This document shows positions 43,081 through 53,168 of a stretch of 64,000 nt of DNA, piece after piece (position 1 is the stretch's first letter; each line of letters begins with the position of its first letter). Source of the DNA: Cellulophaga baltica. Lineage in GTDB: Bacteria > Bacteroidota > Bacteroidia > Flavobacteriales > Flavobacteriaceae. Made by a program: the position numbers and the translations under genes. The stretch is taken from assembly GCF_900102165.1 (NCBI RefSeq), contig NZ_FNBD01000003.1:62001-126000 (forward strand). Reading direction: 5' to 3'. A model generated the notes under the pieces. The model saw nothing but the letters and a program-made list of their open reading frames with translations, did not search any database and was not told the origin of the DNA.

Positions 43081-43947
43081 ATGGATACCAAAGAGTTATT
43101 AAAAAAAGTTCGTAAAATCGAGATAAAGACGCGTCGTCTTTCTGACCATATTTTTGGAGGGGAATACCACTCCACATTTAAAGGCAGAGGGATGACATTT
43201 AGCGAGGTACGTCAATACCAATTTGGTGATGATGTGCGCGCTATTGATTGGAACGTAACGGCAAGATATAACGAACCCTACATTAAAGTTTTTGAAGAAG
43301 AAAGAGAACTCACCATGATGCTTATGGTAGATGTGAGTGGTTCCGAACTTTTTGGCTCTTCTAATCAATTTAAAAACGAAATAATTACAGAAATATCTGC
43401 TACCCTTGCATTTTCTGCTTTACAGAATAATGATAAAGTGGGATTAATATTATTCTCAGACCAAATAGAACTGTTTATTCCGCCTAAAAAAGGAAAGAGT
43501 CATGTGCTGAGAATTATCAGAGAGCTTATTGAATTTAAACCTAAAAGCAATAAGACAGATCTAGCGGTTGCTCTGAAGTATTTGACCAATGTAATGAAGA
43601 AGAAAGCCATTGTTTTTGTTCTTTCTGATTTTATTACAGACGATTACTTACAAACTTTACGTATTACCGGTAAAAAGCATGATGTTACAGGAATTCGCAT
43701 TTATGATGAACGCGAAGAAACCATCCCTAACATTGGAATGGTACAAATGGAAGATGCAGAAACTGGCCAGTTACAATTAGTAAACACACAATCTAAAAAG
43801 GTGCGCCTTAATTATGGTAAATATTACCAAGAGCGCATCTCTTATTTTCAGACTACATTTTCAAAATCTGGTTGCGGTGTTCTTGCATGTCGTGTAGATG
43901 AAAGCTATGTCAAAAAACTATTAGGTTATTTTAAGCGAAGAGGATAA
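43081..43947 (+). CDS. DUF58 (VWA-like) protein of the Bat operon
   Basis: 288 residues. A GRGMTFSEVRQYQFGDDVRAIDWNVTAR signature is diagnostic of DUF58. A VWA-like fold follows with MMLMVDVSGSELFG (DxSxS metal site). No membrane helix. It probably works with MoxR on the inner membrane Bat complex. The following gene starts 2 nt after the stop. Confidence 0.94.
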   Translation: MDTKELLKKVRKIEIKTRRLSDHIFGGEYHSTFKGRGMTFSEVRQYQFGDDVRAIDWNVTARYNEPYIKVFEEERELTMMLMVDVSGSELFGSSNQFKNEIITEISATLAFSALQNNDKVGLILFSDQIELFIPPKKGKSHVLRIIRELIEFKPKSNKTDLAVALKYLTNVMKKKAIVFVLSDFITDDYLQTLRITGKKHDVTGIRIYDEREETIPNIGMVQMEDAETGQLQLVNTQSKKVRLNYGKYYQERISYFQTTFSKSGCGVLACRVDESYVKKLLGYFKRRG

Positions 43948-43949
43948 AA

Positions 43950-45605
43950 ATGATAAAACATAACACCATACTTATTTCTTACTTTTCGTTACACAAGCGA
44001 TACATATTACTGTGCTTACTTTTTGTAAGCGCATTTGGCTTTGCACAGTCAGACTCCAAAGTAGCTTCTGCTGTTGATATAAAAGATATTAAAATTGGAG
44101 AGCAAATAAACTTCACGGTAAATGTGAGTGTAGATAAAGTAGACCAGGTAACATTTCCTGAAGAGGCACAGTCCTTTGCTCCTCTAGAAATGGTAGAGTC
44201 TTTTGCCATAGATACCATTCCAGAAAATGGGAAGCTTACTTTAATAAAGAAATACGCATTAACACAATTTGATTCTGGTTCTTATACGCTTCCGCCTCAA
44301 AAGATCATCATTAACGAAAAAATGTTTACTACAGATTCTGTAAACATTTACGTAAACACTGTGCCTGTAGACACCATAGCACAACAACTTTTTGACATTA
44401 AGGATATGATTAATGTTGAAAAGAAAAGCAGTTTTCCTTGGTTTTGGATTTTTGCAATCATAGCAGGTCTATTAATCCTTACAGGATTACTGTATTTCTT
44501 CATTTGGAGAAAAAAGAAATTGACAGAGGAAGAGAAAGTTGCTTTATTACCGCCCTACGATAGAGCGATGCTTGAACTTAAAAAATTAGAAAACTCTAAA
44601 TACTTAATTCAGGATGAATACAAGCAATACTATTCAGAACTAACAGATATTGTTCGTTCTTATCTTGAAGAAGACGTTCATATTTCTGCATTAGAGAGTA
44701 CTACTGACCAGTTGATAAACAAGCTAGAAATGCTTAAAGATGCTGGAAATTTAAAATTAGATGAAGAAACCATTCGTCAGTTTAAAAATATTTTACAAAC
44801 ATCAGATTTAGTGAAATTTGCTAAATCTAAGCCAGATACCTCTGTAGCTGAGCAAGACAGAAAGGCTATTGAAAATATCGTTACAAAGACTAAAGATGCT
44901 ATTCCCCCGCCTACCGAAGAAGAATTGTTGCAGCGTGAGGAATATCTAGAAGAATTAGCACGCAAAAAACACCGCAATAAAATTATCATTACAGCAGTTA
45001 TTGCAGCCGCTGTGGTCATAATTTCTATAGTAAGTGCAGTGAGTTATTTTGGATTTAGCTACGTAAAAGATACGGTGTTAGGGCATCCGACAAAAGAGCT
45101 TTTAGAAACGGAATGGATCTCGAGTACCTATGGGTATCCTCCTATCACCATAGAAACTCCTAAAGTTTTAATACGACAAGAGTTTGAGCTTACCCCAGAA
45201 TTAAAAGCAGATATAAAAGAGGTACAAGTATTTATGTACAGAAGTTCTATTGACCTATTTAGCGTTGGTGTATCTTCCACAACATTTACAAAGCCTGTAG
45301 AGCCAAATATGGAGCTCTCTGTAAATGCTGTGATTCAGCAATTTGAAGCACAAGGAGCAAAAAATATTATAACCAAAACCGAAGAATTTACCACAGCAAG
45401 CGCTGCAAAAGGATTAAAAACATATGGTTCTGGGAAGTTTTCAGTACCAGGATCTGATGAATTGGTCAATGGAAAATATACGATTATAACATTTGGCGGT
45501 AAAGGTTTTCAACAGCAAATAATACTTACTTGGTTAGAAGAAGACACCTATGCCAATGATGTAGTAGCCCGTATTTTATCAACCATAGATGTAAAAACAG
45601 AATAA
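43950..45605 (+). CDS. DUF4381-like Bat-operon protein with an extra C-terminal domain
   Basis: 551 residues, longer than the roughly 150-350 usual at this position. Signal peptide (about 1-33), a periplasmic beta domain (BatD-like), TM1 (about 165-188), a cytoplasmic helical stretch (about 190-345), TM2 (about 347-368) and a second periplasmic domain (about 375-551). The last domain, ending with a LTWLEEDTYANDVVARILSTI strand and helix, looks like a PsbP/Mog1-type fold, but that is inference. Position between DUF58 and BatA supports a role in the aerotolerance complex. Confidence 0.82.
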   Translation: MIKHNTILISYFSLHKRYILLCLLFVSAFGFAQSDSKVASAVDIKDIKIGEQINFTVNVSVDKVDQVTFPEEAQSFAPLEMVESFAIDTIPENGKLTLIKKYALTQFDSGSYTLPPQKIIINEKMFTTDSVNIYVNTVPVDTIAQQLFDIKDMINVEKKSSFPWFWIFAIIAGLLILTGLLYFFIWRKKKLTEEEKVALLPPYDRAMLELKKLENSKYLIQDEYKQYYSELTDIVRSYLEEDVHISALESTTDQLINKLEMLKDAGNLKLDEETIRQFKNILQTSDLVKFAKSKPDTSVAEQDRKAIENIVTKTKDAIPPPTEEELLQREEYLEELARKKHRNKIIITAVIAAAVVIISIVSAVSYFGFSYVKDTVLGHPTKELLETEWISSTYGYPPITIETPKVLIRQEFELTPELKADIKEVQVFMYRSSIDLFSVGVSSTTFTKPVEPNMELSVNAVIQQFEAQGAKNIITKTEEFTTASAAKGLKTYGSGKFSVPGSDELVNGKYTIITFGGKGFQQQIILTWLEEDTYANDVVARILSTIDVKTE

Positions 45606-45608
45606 TAA

Positions 45609-46607
45609 ATGCTTGAGAATATAGAATTTGCTAATCCACAATTTTTTTGGTTGTTTTTACTACTTCCAGTAGCTGTGCTTTGGTATTTTTTTAAGCGTAA
45701 ACAAGAAACAGCTTCCTTAAAGATTACAACTATAAAAGGGTTTGCTACAGATAGTTTACTACCCAAATTAAAGCCTTTTCTTTTTATACTTCGCTTACTA
45801 GCCTTAGCCGCAATTATCGTAGCTATGGCAAGACCACAAACAGAAGATATTTCTACAAAAACAAAAACAACTAAAGGTATAGATATTGTAATGGCTATTG
45901 ATGTTTCCTCTAGTATGCTTGCTAGAGATTTAAAACCTAACCGTTTGGCATCCTTAAAAAAAGTAGCTGCAGATTTTATCAAAAAAAGACCTAATGACCG
46001 TATAGGATTAGTAGTATATGCAGGAGAAAGCTATACTAAAACACCGATAACAAGTGATAAAGGCATTGTTTTAAATGCGCTCAAAGAAATTACCTATGGT
46101 AGTTTAGAAGATGGTACAGCTATAGGAATGGGGCTAGCTACTTCTGTAAACAGACTAAAAGAAAGTAAAGCCTTAAGCAAAGTCATCATCCTACTTACCG
46201 ATGGGATCAATAATTCTGGTTTTATAGAACCACAAACTGCAGCAGAATTAGCGGTAGAATATGACATAAAAACCTATACCATTGGATTAGGTACTAATGG
46301 AAACGCATTATCTCCTATCGCCATTAATAGTGACGGGTCTTTTAGATACGGTATGAAACCAGTAGAGATAGATGAAGCATTATTAGAGCAGATAGCAGAA
46401 ACAACAGGCGGCGCTTATTTTAGAGCCACCAATAATAAAAGTTTAGCATCTATTTACGATGAGATAAACAAATTAGAAAAAACAGAAATAGAAGAGTTTA
46501 AATACACACAATTTGAAGAGAAATATAGGCCTTGGTTATTTTTAGCAGGTATATTATTACTCGTAGAGTGGCTGTTAAGACACACCCTATTTAAGAGCTT
46601 TATATAA
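45609..46607 (+). CDS. batA: BatA, VWA-domain membrane protein
   Basis: 332 residues. Two N-terminal TM helices (about 10-27 and 58-75), a VWA domain (about 90-290) with the complete MIDAS DVSSS and the later TDG in LLTDGINNSG, and a C-terminal TM (about 308-325). Bacteroidota Bat proteins were linked to aerotolerance in Bacteroides. Starts 3 nt after the DUF4381-like gene. Confidence 0.94.
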   Translation: MLENIEFANPQFFWLFLLLPVAVLWYFFKRKQETASLKITTIKGFATDSLLPKLKPFLFILRLLALAAIIVAMARPQTEDISTKTKTTKGIDIVMAIDVSSSMLARDLKPNRLASLKKVAADFIKKRPNDRIGLVVYAGESYTKTPITSDKGIVLNALKEITYGSLEDGTAIGMGLATSVNRLKESKALSKVIILLTDGINNSGFIEPQTAAELAVEYDIKTYTIGLGTNGNALSPIAINSDGSFRYGMKPVEIDEALLEQIAETTGGAYFRATNNKSLASIYDEINKLEKTEIEEFKYTQFEEKYRPWLFLAGILLLVEWLLRHTLFKSFI

Positions 46608-46638
46608 GTGTATATTTTAGCACAACAAGAATTTTAAC

Positions 46639-47685
46639 ATGATTCAATTAGAAGAAAAAATATATTTTTATCTGTTGTTCACCATTCCTGTATTGGTGGT
46701 GGTTTTTGTGCTTTTACAATTTTGGAAACGTAAAGCACAGAAAAGATTTGGAGATCTTACCTTATTAAAAAGGTTAACACCTTCAAAATCTATATTTAAG
46801 TCTACCCTAAAATTAGTGCTATTCTTAGTCGCATTAGCTTTGCTGGTTGTCGGACTTGTAAATCCTAAAATTGGAACCAAATTAGAAACGGTTAAAAGAG
46901 AAGGAGTAGATATTGTTTTTGCTCTTGATGTATCTAAAAGTATGTTAGCGGAAGACATTGCTCCAAATAGACTAGAAAAAGGAAAGCGATTGGTATCTGA
47001 AATCATCAATCATCTGGGTAGTGATCGAATCGGAATTATAGCCTATGCGGCACAAGCTTACCCACAACTACCTATTACAACCGATTATAGTGCGGCTAAA
47101 ATGTTCTTGCAAAGTATGAATACCGATATGCTTTCATCTCAAGGAACGGCAATTAATGAAGCTATAGAACTAGCATCTACTTATTATGATGATGAAAACC
47201 AAACCAATAGAGTACTTTTCATTATCTCTGACGGGGAAGATCATGCAGAAGGCACCACGGAAGAAGCTGTAGAAAAAGCAACGGAAGAGGGTATTAGAAT
47301 TTTCACCATCGGCGTAGGTAAAACCAAAGGTGCTCCAATTCCAATCAAAAGAAATGGTATTGTAGAGAGTTTAAAAAAAGATATGAATGGTGACGTAGTA
47401 ATTACCAAGCTTAATGAAGCTATATTACAAGAAATTGCAGCAGAAGGTAATGGGGAGTATATAAATGGAGATAATACTAGTGAAGCTGTAGAATATATCA
47501 AGGAACAACTAAACCAAATGGACAAGAAGGAGTTTGAAGCGAAGCAATTTGCAGAGTATAAAGACCAATTTCAATGGTTTGTTGGCGGCGCTTTCCTATT
47601 GCTATTCTTAGATATATTTGTTTTGGATCGAAAAACGAAATGGTTAAGAAAACTAAATTTGTTTAATGAAAATAAAAAAGAGTAA
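46639..47685 (+). CDS. batB: BatB, VWA-domain membrane protein
   Basis: 348 residues, same layout as BatA: two N-terminal TM helices, VWA domain with MIDAS DVSKS and SDGEDHAEG, one C-terminal TM (about 312-330). Likely forms a complex with BatA. Overlaps no gene; BatC starts immediately after its stop. Confidence 0.94.
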   Translation: MIQLEEKIYFYLLFTIPVLVVVFVLLQFWKRKAQKRFGDLTLLKRLTPSKSIFKSTLKLVLFLVALALLVVGLVNPKIGTKLETVKREGVDIVFALDVSKSMLAEDIAPNRLEKGKRLVSEIINHLGSDRIGIIAYAAQAYPQLPITTDYSAAKMFLQSMNTDMLSSQGTAINEAIELASTYYDDENQTNRVLFIISDGEDHAEGTTEEAVEKATEEGIRIFTIGVGKTKGAPIPIKRNGIVESLKKDMNGDVVITKLNEAILQEIAAEGNGEYINGDNTSEAVEYIKEQLNQMDKKEFEAKQFAEYKDQFQWFVGGAFLLLFLDIFVLDRKTKWLRKLNLFNENKKE

Positions 47686-47686
47686 C

Positions 47687-48547
47687 ATGAAAAACTTAGT
47701 ATACCTATTACTTCTTGTTGCCACTTATTCTTTTGGACAAGAAGACAAGGAAGAGAAAGAAAAACTGCGCCTAAAAAACTTACAAGAGTCTGTAAATTAT
47801 ACTTGGGATGCTAATAAAGCATTATCGGAAAAAGATTTTATAAACGCCGAAGCAGAATACCGAAAGGCGATTGCTAAAAGCACAGAAAATAGCTCTGCAC
47901 CTTATAATTTGGGAAATGCGTATTACTCAAATGAAAGTTTTGGAGAAGCTTTTACGCGCTATAAACAAGCTGGTGAAACAGCCACGAGTAAAGAAGATAA
48001 ACATAAAGCATACCACAACATGGGGAATGTATTTATGAAAGAAAAGCAATATGAAAAAGCGGTAGAAGCTTACAAGCAAGCACTACGTAATAACCCTACA
48101 GACGAAGAAACACGCTACAACCTCGCTTTGGCCCAAGAAATGCTTAAAAAGCAACAGGAAGAAGACAAGAAAAACCAAGATCAAGATAAAGACGATAAAA
48201 AAGATCAGGACGAAGACAAAAAGGAAGGCGACAATAAAGACGAGAATCAAGGAGATCAAAAAGACGATAAAAATAAAGACCAGGGAGACGAAGGCGATAA
48301 AGGAGACCAAGAAGAAGACAAGAAAGACGGAGAAGGCGATAAAAAAGAAGATGAAAAAAAGGATCCTAGCAAAGGAGATAAGCCTGAAGACAAAAAAGGA
48401 GAACAGCAAAAAAGACCAAGTCAACTATCTAAACAGCAAGTACAAAATCTCTTAGAAGCCATGCAGAATGAAGAGAAAAAAGTACAAGAAAAGATGGACG
48501 CCCAAAAAGTAAAAGGCGTTAAAACAAGAAACGAAAAAGACTGGTAA
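47687..48547 (+). CDS. batC: BatC, TPR protein with a charged Asp/Lys-rich tail
   Basis: 286 residues from the ATG at 47687; an upstream in-frame ATG at 47666 would overlap batB and lengthen the signal peptide n-region, so the later start is preferred. Signal peptide ending YSFGQE, TPR repeats (about 25-155, with APYNLGNAYYSNESFGEAF and AYHNMGNVFMKEKQYEKAVEAYKQAL), then about 90 residues of almost only Asp, Glu, Lys, Gly, Gln and Asn (48160-48400), and a C-terminal helix. Its stop overlaps the batD start (TAATG). Confidence 0.92.
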   Translation: MKNLVYLLLLVATYSFGQEDKEEKEKLRLKNLQESVNYTWDANKALSEKDFINAEAEYRKAIAKSTENSSAPYNLGNAYYSNESFGEAFTRYKQAGETATSKEDKHKAYHNMGNVFMKEKQYEKAVEAYKQALRNNPTDEETRYNLALAQEMLKKQQEEDKKNQDQDKDDKKDQDEDKKEGDNKDENQGDQKDDKNKDQGDEGDKGDQEEDKKDGEGDKKEDEKKDPSKGDKPEDKKGEQQKRPSQLSKQQVQNLLEAMQNEEKKVQEKMDAQKVKGVKTRNEKDW

Positions 48548-50328
48548 TGGTATTTACGCTAAAGAAATATATTACGTTACTTACCCTAATGTTCTTAGCT
48601 TTTGTAGTAAAAGCTCAAGAAGATGAAGTAACTTTTGAAATGGCTGTAAGCAAAGAAAAGCTTGGCTTAAACGAAAGACTACGCGTAGACTTCACAATGA
48701 ACCGTGACGGAGATAATTTTAATCCGCCAGATTTTGAAGGCTTCCGCGTCGTGATGGGCCCAGCTCAATCTATTAGAAACTCTTGGGTAAATGGTGTAAG
48801 GTCCTACTCAAAAAGTTATTCTTATACATTAATGCCAACGGAGAAAGGAACATTTACCATTGGCCAAGCAAGTATTATTGTAGATGGCAAGGCCTATAAA
48901 TCACTCACAAAAAAAATAGAAGTAAGTGCTGCTGTTGAAGACCCTAATGCGCCACCCTCTGCAGAATCTATTGCCGATGATAATTTACATTTAGTAGCAG
49001 AAGTATCAAAAAGCAATCCTTATCTTAATGAGGCGGTTAGCGTGGTCTACAAACTCTATGTAAGCAATTCTATCCGGGTCACAAACTTTAGACCGATAGA
49101 TAGCCCCAAATACAATAATTTCTGGAGCCAAGATATGCCAGTACAACAGTACAGCGCGCAGCAAGGAACTTATGAAGGTAAGCCTTATCAATATGTAATT
49201 TTAAAACGTATTGTACTCTATCCTCAGAAAACTGGAAAATTAGATATTGAACCTCTTTCTTTAGATGTTTCTGTAGAAGTACCCACAAGCAGACGTGACT
49301 TTTTTGGGCGGCCATTGTATACTGCCACAAACAAAACTGTTTCTGCAGGGGGAAGAACACTAAACGTAAAAGAATTGCCACTAGAAGGCAAGCCTGAAAA
49401 CTTTAGTGGAGCTGTAGGGAAGTTTGATTTCTCTGTCACTACTAGCAAAAAATCGTTAAACGCATCAGAATCTTTACAGGCTTCTGTAAAAGTAAGCGGC
49501 TCTGGGAACCTAAAGTTATTTCAATTACCAGAACCAAACTTACCTAGCGCACTAGAGGTCTATGAGCCAGAGTTTGATGAAAGTATCAAAACAACCATTG
49601 CGGGAATGCAGGGCAGCGTAAAAAATAATTACACGATTGTACCTAGCTACAAAGGCAAATACCCCATTCCTAGTATTAGCTTTAATTATTTTGATCCCAA
49701 AACAGAAAAGTACATCAGTTTAACATCAGAACAAATACTGATAAATGTTATAGAAGGCCCTTCTAACGGATCAGCTTCCAACAACACTGTAAGCGCAACA
49801 AACAAACAAGAGGTAGCCAGTACGGGTAATCAATTTCAATTTATTAAACTTAAAACGGAATTAAAACCAAAAGGAAATAGTTATTTCTTTGGCTCTACAG
49901 CGTATCTATTATGGCTCCTAGCGCCCTTAATTTTCATTCCTCTAGCCATCCTATTCGGCAAAAAGAGAGAAGCAATACGTGGTGATGTTCAAGGAAACAA
50001 AATCAAAAAGGCGAATAAATTGTCTAGAAAATATTTATCGGCAGCAAAGAAAACCTTAGGAAATAAAGAAGCATTTTATGTGGCTCTAGAAAAGGCACTA
50101 CATAACTACTTGAAAGCGAAGTTAAAAATTGAAACATCAGAATTTAGCAAAGATAAAATTGCCCAACTATTGGCAGAAAAGCAAGTTAGCCAAGCCACAT
50201 CTGATGGGTTTATTGCCTTGTTAAAGAATTGCGAAATGGCACGGTACAGTCCTTTTTCAAATGTTCAAATGCAACAAGACTACAATGCTGCAAGCGAAGT
50301 AATCTCTACAATGGATAAGCAATTATAA
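48547..50328 (+). CDS. batD: BatD, oxygen-tolerance protein
   Basis: 593 residues. Signal peptide (about 1-22), several Ig-like beta domains including PPDFEGFRVVMGPAQSIRNSWVNG and YTLMPTEKGTFTIGQA, both typical of BatD, one TM helix (about 450-470), and a cytoplasmic helical tail. Coupled to batC by TAATG. Thought to be a periplasmic scaffold for BatA and BatB. Confidence 0.94.
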   Translation: MVFTLKKYITLLTLMFLAFVVKAQEDEVTFEMAVSKEKLGLNERLRVDFTMNRDGDNFNPPDFEGFRVVMGPAQSIRNSWVNGVRSYSKSYSYTLMPTEKGTFTIGQASIIVDGKAYKSLTKKIEVSAAVEDPNAPPSAESIADDNLHLVAEVSKSNPYLNEAVSVVYKLYVSNSIRVTNFRPIDSPKYNNFWSQDMPVQQYSAQQGTYEGKPYQYVILKRIVLYPQKTGKLDIEPLSLDVSVEVPTSRRDFFGRPLYTATNKTVSAGGRTLNVKELPLEGKPENFSGAVGKFDFSVTTSKKSLNASESLQASVKVSGSGNLKLFQLPEPNLPSALEVYEPEFDESIKTTIAGMQGSVKNNYTIVPSYKGKYPIPSISFNYFDPKTEKYISLTSEQILINVIEGPSNGSASNNTVSATNKQEVASTGNQFQFIKLKTELKPKGNSYFFGSTAYLLWLLAPLIFIPLAILFGKKREAIRGDVQGNKIKKANKLSRKYLSAAKKTLGNKEAFYVALEKALHNYLKAKLKIETSEFSKDKIAQLLAEKQVSQATSDGFIALLKNCEMARYSPFSNVQMQQDYNAASEVISTMDKQL

Positions 50329-50340
50329 AATATATAAAAA

Positions 50341-51099
50341 GTGAAAAACATACTATTCATATTCATTTTATTCTCAAGTGCTTTGGGTTTTTCACAAGGC
50401 ACAGCCTTATTTGATGCTGCAAACAAAGCTTATAATGACGGTAAATATGAAGTAGCAGAAAAAACCTATCTGAAAATATTAACTAATGATGAGGCCTCAT
50501 CTGAGCTCTATTTTAATCTTGGAAATGTTTACTATAAGCAAAACAATATAGCGCCTAGTATCTATTATTATGAGAAAGCGCTGCTTTTAAAACCCAATGA
50601 TCCTGACATCAAGAATAACCTAGCGTATGCCCAAAACATGACTTTGGATGCAATTACAATATTACCAGAAACGGGACTTAAGAAAATATATAAGAATGCT
50701 ACCTCTTTCTTTTCTTTTGAACAGTGGGCCTACACCAGCGTTTTTCTAATCTTCCTTTTTGTTATTGCTTACCTCCTATACTATTTCTTAGCCAGCGCTG
50801 TTTTAAAAAGAATTTTATTTATAAGTTCTTTGGTGTTTTTATTTGTTGCGATAGCATCAATAGCCTTAGCCTATATAAAATATGAGGAGTTTAAAAATGA
50901 TAATCCTGCCATTGTTTTTGCAGAAGAGAGTGTCATACAAACCGAACCCAATGCAAGAAGCTCGGAATCATTCAGACTACATGAAGGTACCAAAGTTATG
51001 GTACTCGAGACACTTAATGATTGGTATAAAGTAAAGATTGCCGACGGAAAAACAGGATGGATTTCGGCAGAGGACATTAAACTCCTAAAAGATATTTAA
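50341..51099 (+). CDS. batE: BatE, TPR and SH3b protein
   Basis: 252 residues, GTG start. Signal peptide (about 1-19), TPRs (about 22-105, AYNDGKYEVAEKTYLKIL and LYFNLGNVYYKQNNIAPSIYYYEKALLLKP), two TM helices (about 130-180) and a C-terminal SH3b-like domain (about 190-250, NARSSESFRLHEGTKVMVLETLNDWYKVKIADGKTGWI). Last gene of the operon, 12 nt after batD. Confidence 0.92.
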   Translation: MKNILFIFILFSSALGFSQGTALFDAANKAYNDGKYEVAEKTYLKILTNDEASSELYFNLGNVYYKQNNIAPSIYYYEKALLLKPNDPDIKNNLAYAQNMTLDAITILPETGLKKIYKNATSFFSFEQWAYTSVFLIFLFVIAYLLYYFLASAVLKRILFISSLVFLFVAIASIALAYIKYEEFKNDNPAIVFAEESVIQTEPNARSSESFRLHEGTKVMVLETLNDWYKVKIADGKTGWISAEDIKLLKDI

Positions 51100-51149
51100 A
51101 CATTTCTTAACAGTTTTTAATAGTAATACTATTATCTTTACTCTTTTCT

Positions 51150-51467
51150 ATGTTACGTATCTCAAAAAATACAATCCAGTTTATCTTGCTCGCTTTTTGG
51201 CTTTTTGCCTTAGCGGCTCCTACCATCGTTACTTTTATTGACGATGATTCTTCTGTGCTTGTAAATAACATGAACGAAGAGGAGCAACAAGAACAACACC
51301 AATGTAAAAAAATCAACGAAGTAGAAAAATTCATCGCTTCAGATTTTTCTTTCCGACTTTACATTTCTGATCAAAGAAATATTTCTGTCAACGACAGAAC
51401 CACCTTAAACAATTCATTACATACCGCTAAAATTATACTTCCTCCTCCCGAGGGCGCTACTATTTAA
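51150..51467 (+). CDS. Small single-TM protein of unknown function
   Basis: 105 residues. One N-terminal helix (about 10-27) that may be a signal anchor, then an acidic Glu/Gln stretch (NEEEQQEQHQC), a single Cys and a polar, disordered-looking C-terminus rich in Asn and Ser. No family recognised. It lies between batE (50 nt) and the bicarbonate SulP gene (70 nt), with TATCTTTA close to a -7 box just upstream at about 51133. Confidence 0.6.
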   Translation: MLRISKNTIQFILLAFWLFALAAPTIVTFIDDDSSVLVNNMNEEEQQEQHQCKKINEVEKFIASDFSFRLYISDQRNISVNDRTTLNNSLHTAKIILPPPEGATI

Positions 51468-51537
51468 TCCTGAGTATTTTTTAGTAGTTTATAAATCTGC
51501 CTTTACCAAATCTTAATGAAGGCTTAATTAGTTATGT

Positions 51538-53130
51538 ATGTTTAAAACATTAAAAAACGACTTGCCTGCAAGTGTCGTTGTATTTTTCGTTGCTTTACCT
51601 TTATGTTTAGGGATTGCTTTAGCAAGTGGCGCACCATTATTCGCTGGAATAATTTCTGGTATTATTGGAGGTGTTGTCGTAGGAGCTCTGTCTGGCTCTA
51701 AAATTGGAGTTAGTGGCCCGGCCGCAGGATTAGCGGCAATAGTATTAACAGCCATCGGTACGCTTGGCGGATATCAAAACTTTTTAGTAGCTGTTGTTAT
51801 TGGAGGAGTTATCCAAATTATATTTGGTATTTTAAAGGCGGGAGTTATTGGTTATTATTTCCCATCATCTGTAATAAAAGGAATGCTAACTGGTATTGGT
51901 ATTATTATCATTCTAAAACAAATTCCACACTTTTTTGGTTATGATCCAGATCCAGAAGGAGATTTTTCCTTTTTTCAAGTTGATGGAGAAAATACCTTTT
52001 CTGAAATTTTTAAAACAATTAACAATATTAGTCCTGGAGCAACATTAATTGCTATAATAGGTTTAGCTATTCTATTATTATGGGATAAAGTATTCTCCAA
52101 AATGGGGAAGTTTTTCCAGATAATTCAGGGCCCTTTGGTTGCTGTAGTTCTTGGCATCTTATATTTCTCTTTAACAAAAGACCATGAAACATTGGCGATC
52201 TCTGCGAAGCACTTAGTTAGTGTTCCTATTCCAGAAGATGCAGCATCATTCTTAGCACAATTTAAATTTCCGAATTTTAGCGCTATCACGAATCCAGAAG
52301 TTTGGATTACAGGTTTTACAATTGCCTTGGTTGCTAGTTTAGAAACACTACTGTGCGTTGAAGCCACAGATAAACTAGACCCTGATAAAAATGTAACCCC
52401 TACCAACCGTGAATTATTAGCACAAGGAACAGGAAACGTAATCTCTGGACTTATTGGTGGTTTACCTATAACACAAGTAATTGTTCGTAGTTCTGCAAAC
52501 ATCCAATCTGGAGGAAAGTCTAAAGTATCTGCAATTATTCATGGTTTATTATTATTAATTTCTGTGATCCTTATCCCAACATTTTTGAATATGATTCCGT
52601 TATCTGTATTGGCGTCTATTCTATTTATTGTAGGATTTAAATTAGCAAAACCTTCCTTGTTTTTAAAAATGTATCAATTAGGCTGGAAGCAGTCTATACC
52701 ATTCTTTGTAACGGTCTTAGGGATTGTTTTTACAGATCTATTGGTAGGAATTGGATTAGGTTTAGCCGTAGGTATCGTAGTGATTCTTTTAAAAAGTTAC
52801 CAAAACTCTCACTTTCTACATATTGAAGACAATAGTAATGGAAAGCACAAAATTAAAATGACCTTAGCGGAAGAAGTAACCTTCTTTAATAAAGGCGCTA
52901 TTTTAAAAGAATTGGATAGCTTACCTAAAGACACCTATTTAGAATTAGATCTTTTAAATACACGATATTTGGATAATGATATTATAGAAATCTTAGAAGA
53001 TTTTTCTATAAAAGCAAAAGAAAGAAATATAGACATTAAATTAGTATCTAAGCGTGGTACTGTGGAAAACCCTACAAGTTATATTGAGTTCTTTAATGAA
53101 CGACCAAAATCTGACTTAAGTTTAAGCTAG
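51538..53130 (+). CDS. SulP-family permease, probable bicarbonate transporter
   Basis: 530 residues. Ten to twelve TM helices with the SulP signature DLPASVVVFFVALPLCLGIALASGAP and GVSGPAAGLAAIVLTA, and a STAS-like C-terminus (about 440-525, ILKELDSLPKDTYLELDLLNTRYLDNDIIEILEDF). Two beta-carbonic anhydrase genes follow directly, which suggests Na+/HCO3- or HCO3- uptake; the transported ion is an inference from this context. Confidence 0.9.
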   Translation: MFKTLKNDLPASVVVFFVALPLCLGIALASGAPLFAGIISGIIGGVVVGALSGSKIGVSGPAAGLAAIVLTAIGTLGGYQNFLVAVVIGGVIQIIFGILKAGVIGYYFPSSVIKGMLTGIGIIIILKQIPHFFGYDPDPEGDFSFFQVDGENTFSEIFKTINNISPGATLIAIIGLAILLLWDKVFSKMGKFFQIIQGPLVAVVLGILYFSLTKDHETLAISAKHLVSVPIPEDAASFLAQFKFPNFSAITNPEVWITGFTIALVASLETLLCVEATDKLDPDKNVTPTNRELLAQGTGNVISGLIGGLPITQVIVRSSANIQSGGKSKVSAIIHGLLLLISVILIPTFLNMIPLSVLASILFIVGFKLAKPSLFLKMYQLGWKQSIPFFVTVLGIVFTDLLVGIGLGLAVGIVVILLKSYQNSHFLHIEDNSNGKHKIKMTLAEEVTFFNKGAILKELDSLPKDTYLELDLLNTRYLDNDIIEILEDFSIKAKERNIDIKLVSKRGTVENPTSYIEFFNERPKSDLSLS

Positions 53131-53168
53131 GTCTCCATAAATAATATAATTAATAAAATTAAAAATAT

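Noticed and set aside
48083-48424. Hydrophobic 113-residue frame opposite batC that looks like a membrane protein
   Set aside because: It is the antisense of the Asp/Lys-rich tail, whose complement encodes Phe/Leu/Val/Ile; no start context or separate promoter.
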